Below are positions 6,113 to 6,944 of a DNA stretch of 6,944 nt, piece by piece. Position 1 is the stretch's first letter. Every line of letters begins with the position of its first letter. The translations under genes were made by a program, and so were the position numbers. The stretch comes from Pseudomonadota bacterium (GTDB lineage: Bacteria; Pseudomonadota; Alphaproteobacteria; Acetobacterales; Acetobacteraceae), in the NCBI GenBank assembly GCA_021815835.1, contig JAKAZN010000094.1, forward strand, positions 1 to 6,944, given 5' to 3'. Below the pieces are notes generated by a model. That model did no database searches. It was not told the origin of the DNA and saw only the letters and a program-made list of their open reading frames with translations.

Positions 6113-6264
6113 CGTTCGGTTTCCTCAGGCGGCAACACGCAACCCGCGCGGGATGCCGGGGTTCGCGTGCCGCGGTCCGGGAGGCGGACAGGATGCGTCC
6201 GCGGCCGGCGCCGCAACAGCGCCGATCCGCGCCGGCGGCGTCCGCCGTTCGCGCACGCAGGCCC
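6113..6264. promoter_or_regulatory. Intergenic spacer between the LysR gene and the CoA-transferase gene, with two inverted repeats
   Basis: This 152-bp spacer contains GCGGAC-N7-GTCCGC (6184-6202) and CGGCGG-N3-CCGCCG (6233-6247). The second lies 18 bases after the LysR stop and could form a short hairpin, but no T-run follows on the minus strand, so an intrinsic terminator is weak. The first could be an operator half-pair or a chance GC palindrome. I see no convincing -35/-10 pair. The transferase ribosome site is at 6122-6126. Confidence 0.35.
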
Positions 6265-6944
6265 TCAGCCCGCCGCGCCCGCGAGCAAATGGTCGCGCAA
6301 CCGTCGCGCGGGCGGCGGCAGCATGGCCTCGGGGCGGCTCACCAGGCGCAGGCGCCGCCGCGCCCAGGGGTCGGCGAGCGGAATGCCCTTGAGGCCCAGC
6401 GCCTGCTCGTAGCCGCGCAGCACCCCGTCCGGCATCACCGTCAGGCCGTGTCCGGCGGCGACCAGGCGGCGTGCCGCGTCCGTGCTCTCGACGCGAAACC
6501 GATAATCCGGGCGCCGGCCGAGTTTCTCCGCCGCGCCGTCCACCAGCAGCGCGATCGCGCTCGCTTGCAGCACGCCGATCAGCGGATGATCGAGCGCCTC
6601 GGCAAATCCGATCCGCGGGCGGGCGGCCAGCGCATGACCGGCGGGCACGACCAGCAGCAGGCGGTCGCGCCGCCAGGGATGCGCATCCAGGCCCGCGGGC
6701 AGGCGCGCCTCGGTGGTGATGAGGCCCAGATCGGCCTGACCGTCGCGCAGCGCCTGCACGATCGCGAGGCTCGTCGCTTCCGCCAGTTCCACCACGATGC
6801 CCGGATGCGCGGCGGCGAAACGGGCCAGCGCGTCGGGCAGCGCCGCGCCGGCGAGCACGGAGGCGGTGGCGTGCAGGCGCGCGCTGCCCAGGCCGCCGGC
6901 GGCGAAGGCGCGGAGATCGCCGGCAAGTCGCGCGGCCAGGTCGC
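6265..6944 (-). CDS. LysR-type transcriptional regulator, effector-binding part (N-terminal HTH off the right edge)
   Basis: The frame runs open to the window edge, giving 225 residues. That fits the last three quarters of a LysR protein of about 300 residues, so the GTG at 6858 is internal and not the start. The visible part begins in the linker helix (DLAARLAGDLRAFAAGG), then RLHATASVLAGAALPDALA (22-40), HPGIVVELAEA (46-56), and IVQALRDGQADLGLI (61-75), the usual first Rossmann-like subdomain. LLLVVPAGHALA (92-103) and DHPLIGVLQAS (114-124) follow, then the second subdomain with ESTDAARRLVAAGHGLTVMP (150-169). Such proteins bind DNA as tetramers and respond to a small metabolite. The gene is in line with the CoA-transferase genes rather than divergent from them, so autoregulation and control of the transferases are inferred from position only. 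The DNA-binding residues cannot be assessed. Confidence 0.9.
   Translation of the reverse strand, partial: DLAARLAGDLRAFAAGGLGSARLHATASVLAGAALPDALARFAAAHPGIVVELAEATSLAIVQALRDGQADLGLITTEARLPAGLDAHPWRRDRLLLVVPAGHALAARPRIGFAEALDHPLIGVLQASAIALLVDGAAEKLGRRPDYRFRVESTDAARRLVAAGHGLTVMPDGVLRGYEQALGLKGIPLADPWARRRLRLVSRPEAMLPPPARRLRDHLLAGAAG

Noticed and set aside
5525..6412. 295-codon plus-strand frame opposite the second transferase and the LysR gene.
   Set aside because: Antisense shadow with the same GC3 explanation; Arg- and His-rich, no motifs.

Overview
The window is a very GC-rich bacterial segment with strong G/C preference at third codon positions. Nothing in it fixes the species. A chromosome of a GC-rich alphaproteobacterium (Acetobacteraceae/Rhodospirillales type) is my best guess. 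It rests on the repeat-armed glycosyltransferase, the TylF-type methyltransferase that carries an IDMN motif, and a degenerate REP-like palindrome between genes. Five protein genes are supported; two are cut by the window edges.

Left module (1-3257), glycan or surface-polysaccharide type: the 3' end of a TylF/macrocin-O-methyltransferase-like gene runs rightwards to 292. Four bases further on lies the stop codon of a large leftward gene (297-3257). That gene encodes a 986-residue protein with about seven N-terminal 'FDxxxYxxxYPD...HYLxxGxxEGR' repeats, a Pro/Ala linker, a GT2-fold domain whose metal-binding motif looks eroded, and a C-terminal GT4-type (GT-B) domain. The two convergent genes probably belong to a glycosylation locus continuing to the left.

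Right module (3317-6944), acyl-CoA metabolism: three leftward genes in the order LysR-type regulator (5' end off the right edge), a CaiB/BaiF CoA-transferase (4874-6112), and a second CaiB/BaiF CoA-transferase of a different subfamily (3317-4549). Both transferases keep the Asp at the family's catalytic position and the N-terminal CoA-binding signatures. No dehydrogenase, hydratase or ligase is in view, so the substrates cannot be named. The LysR protein is the obvious candidate regulator of one or both transferases.

Non-coding DNA: the only stretch above 300 bp without a gene is 4550-4873, between the two transferase genes. It holds a 24-bp tandem repeat (three full copies plus a partial one), a REP-like pair of GC-rich palindromic segments, a possible promoter, and a 12-codon mini-ORF that overlaps the downstream start as TGATG. 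The 152-bp gap at 6113-6264 has two short inverted repeats. All other long open frames are antisense shadows of the five genes, explained by high GC3.

I see no CRISPR array, transposase, rRNA or tRNA gene. I found no convincing undescribed multi-gene system. The most interesting items are the repeat-armed two-domain glycosyltransferase with a degenerate GT2 site and the structured spacer between the transferase genes.
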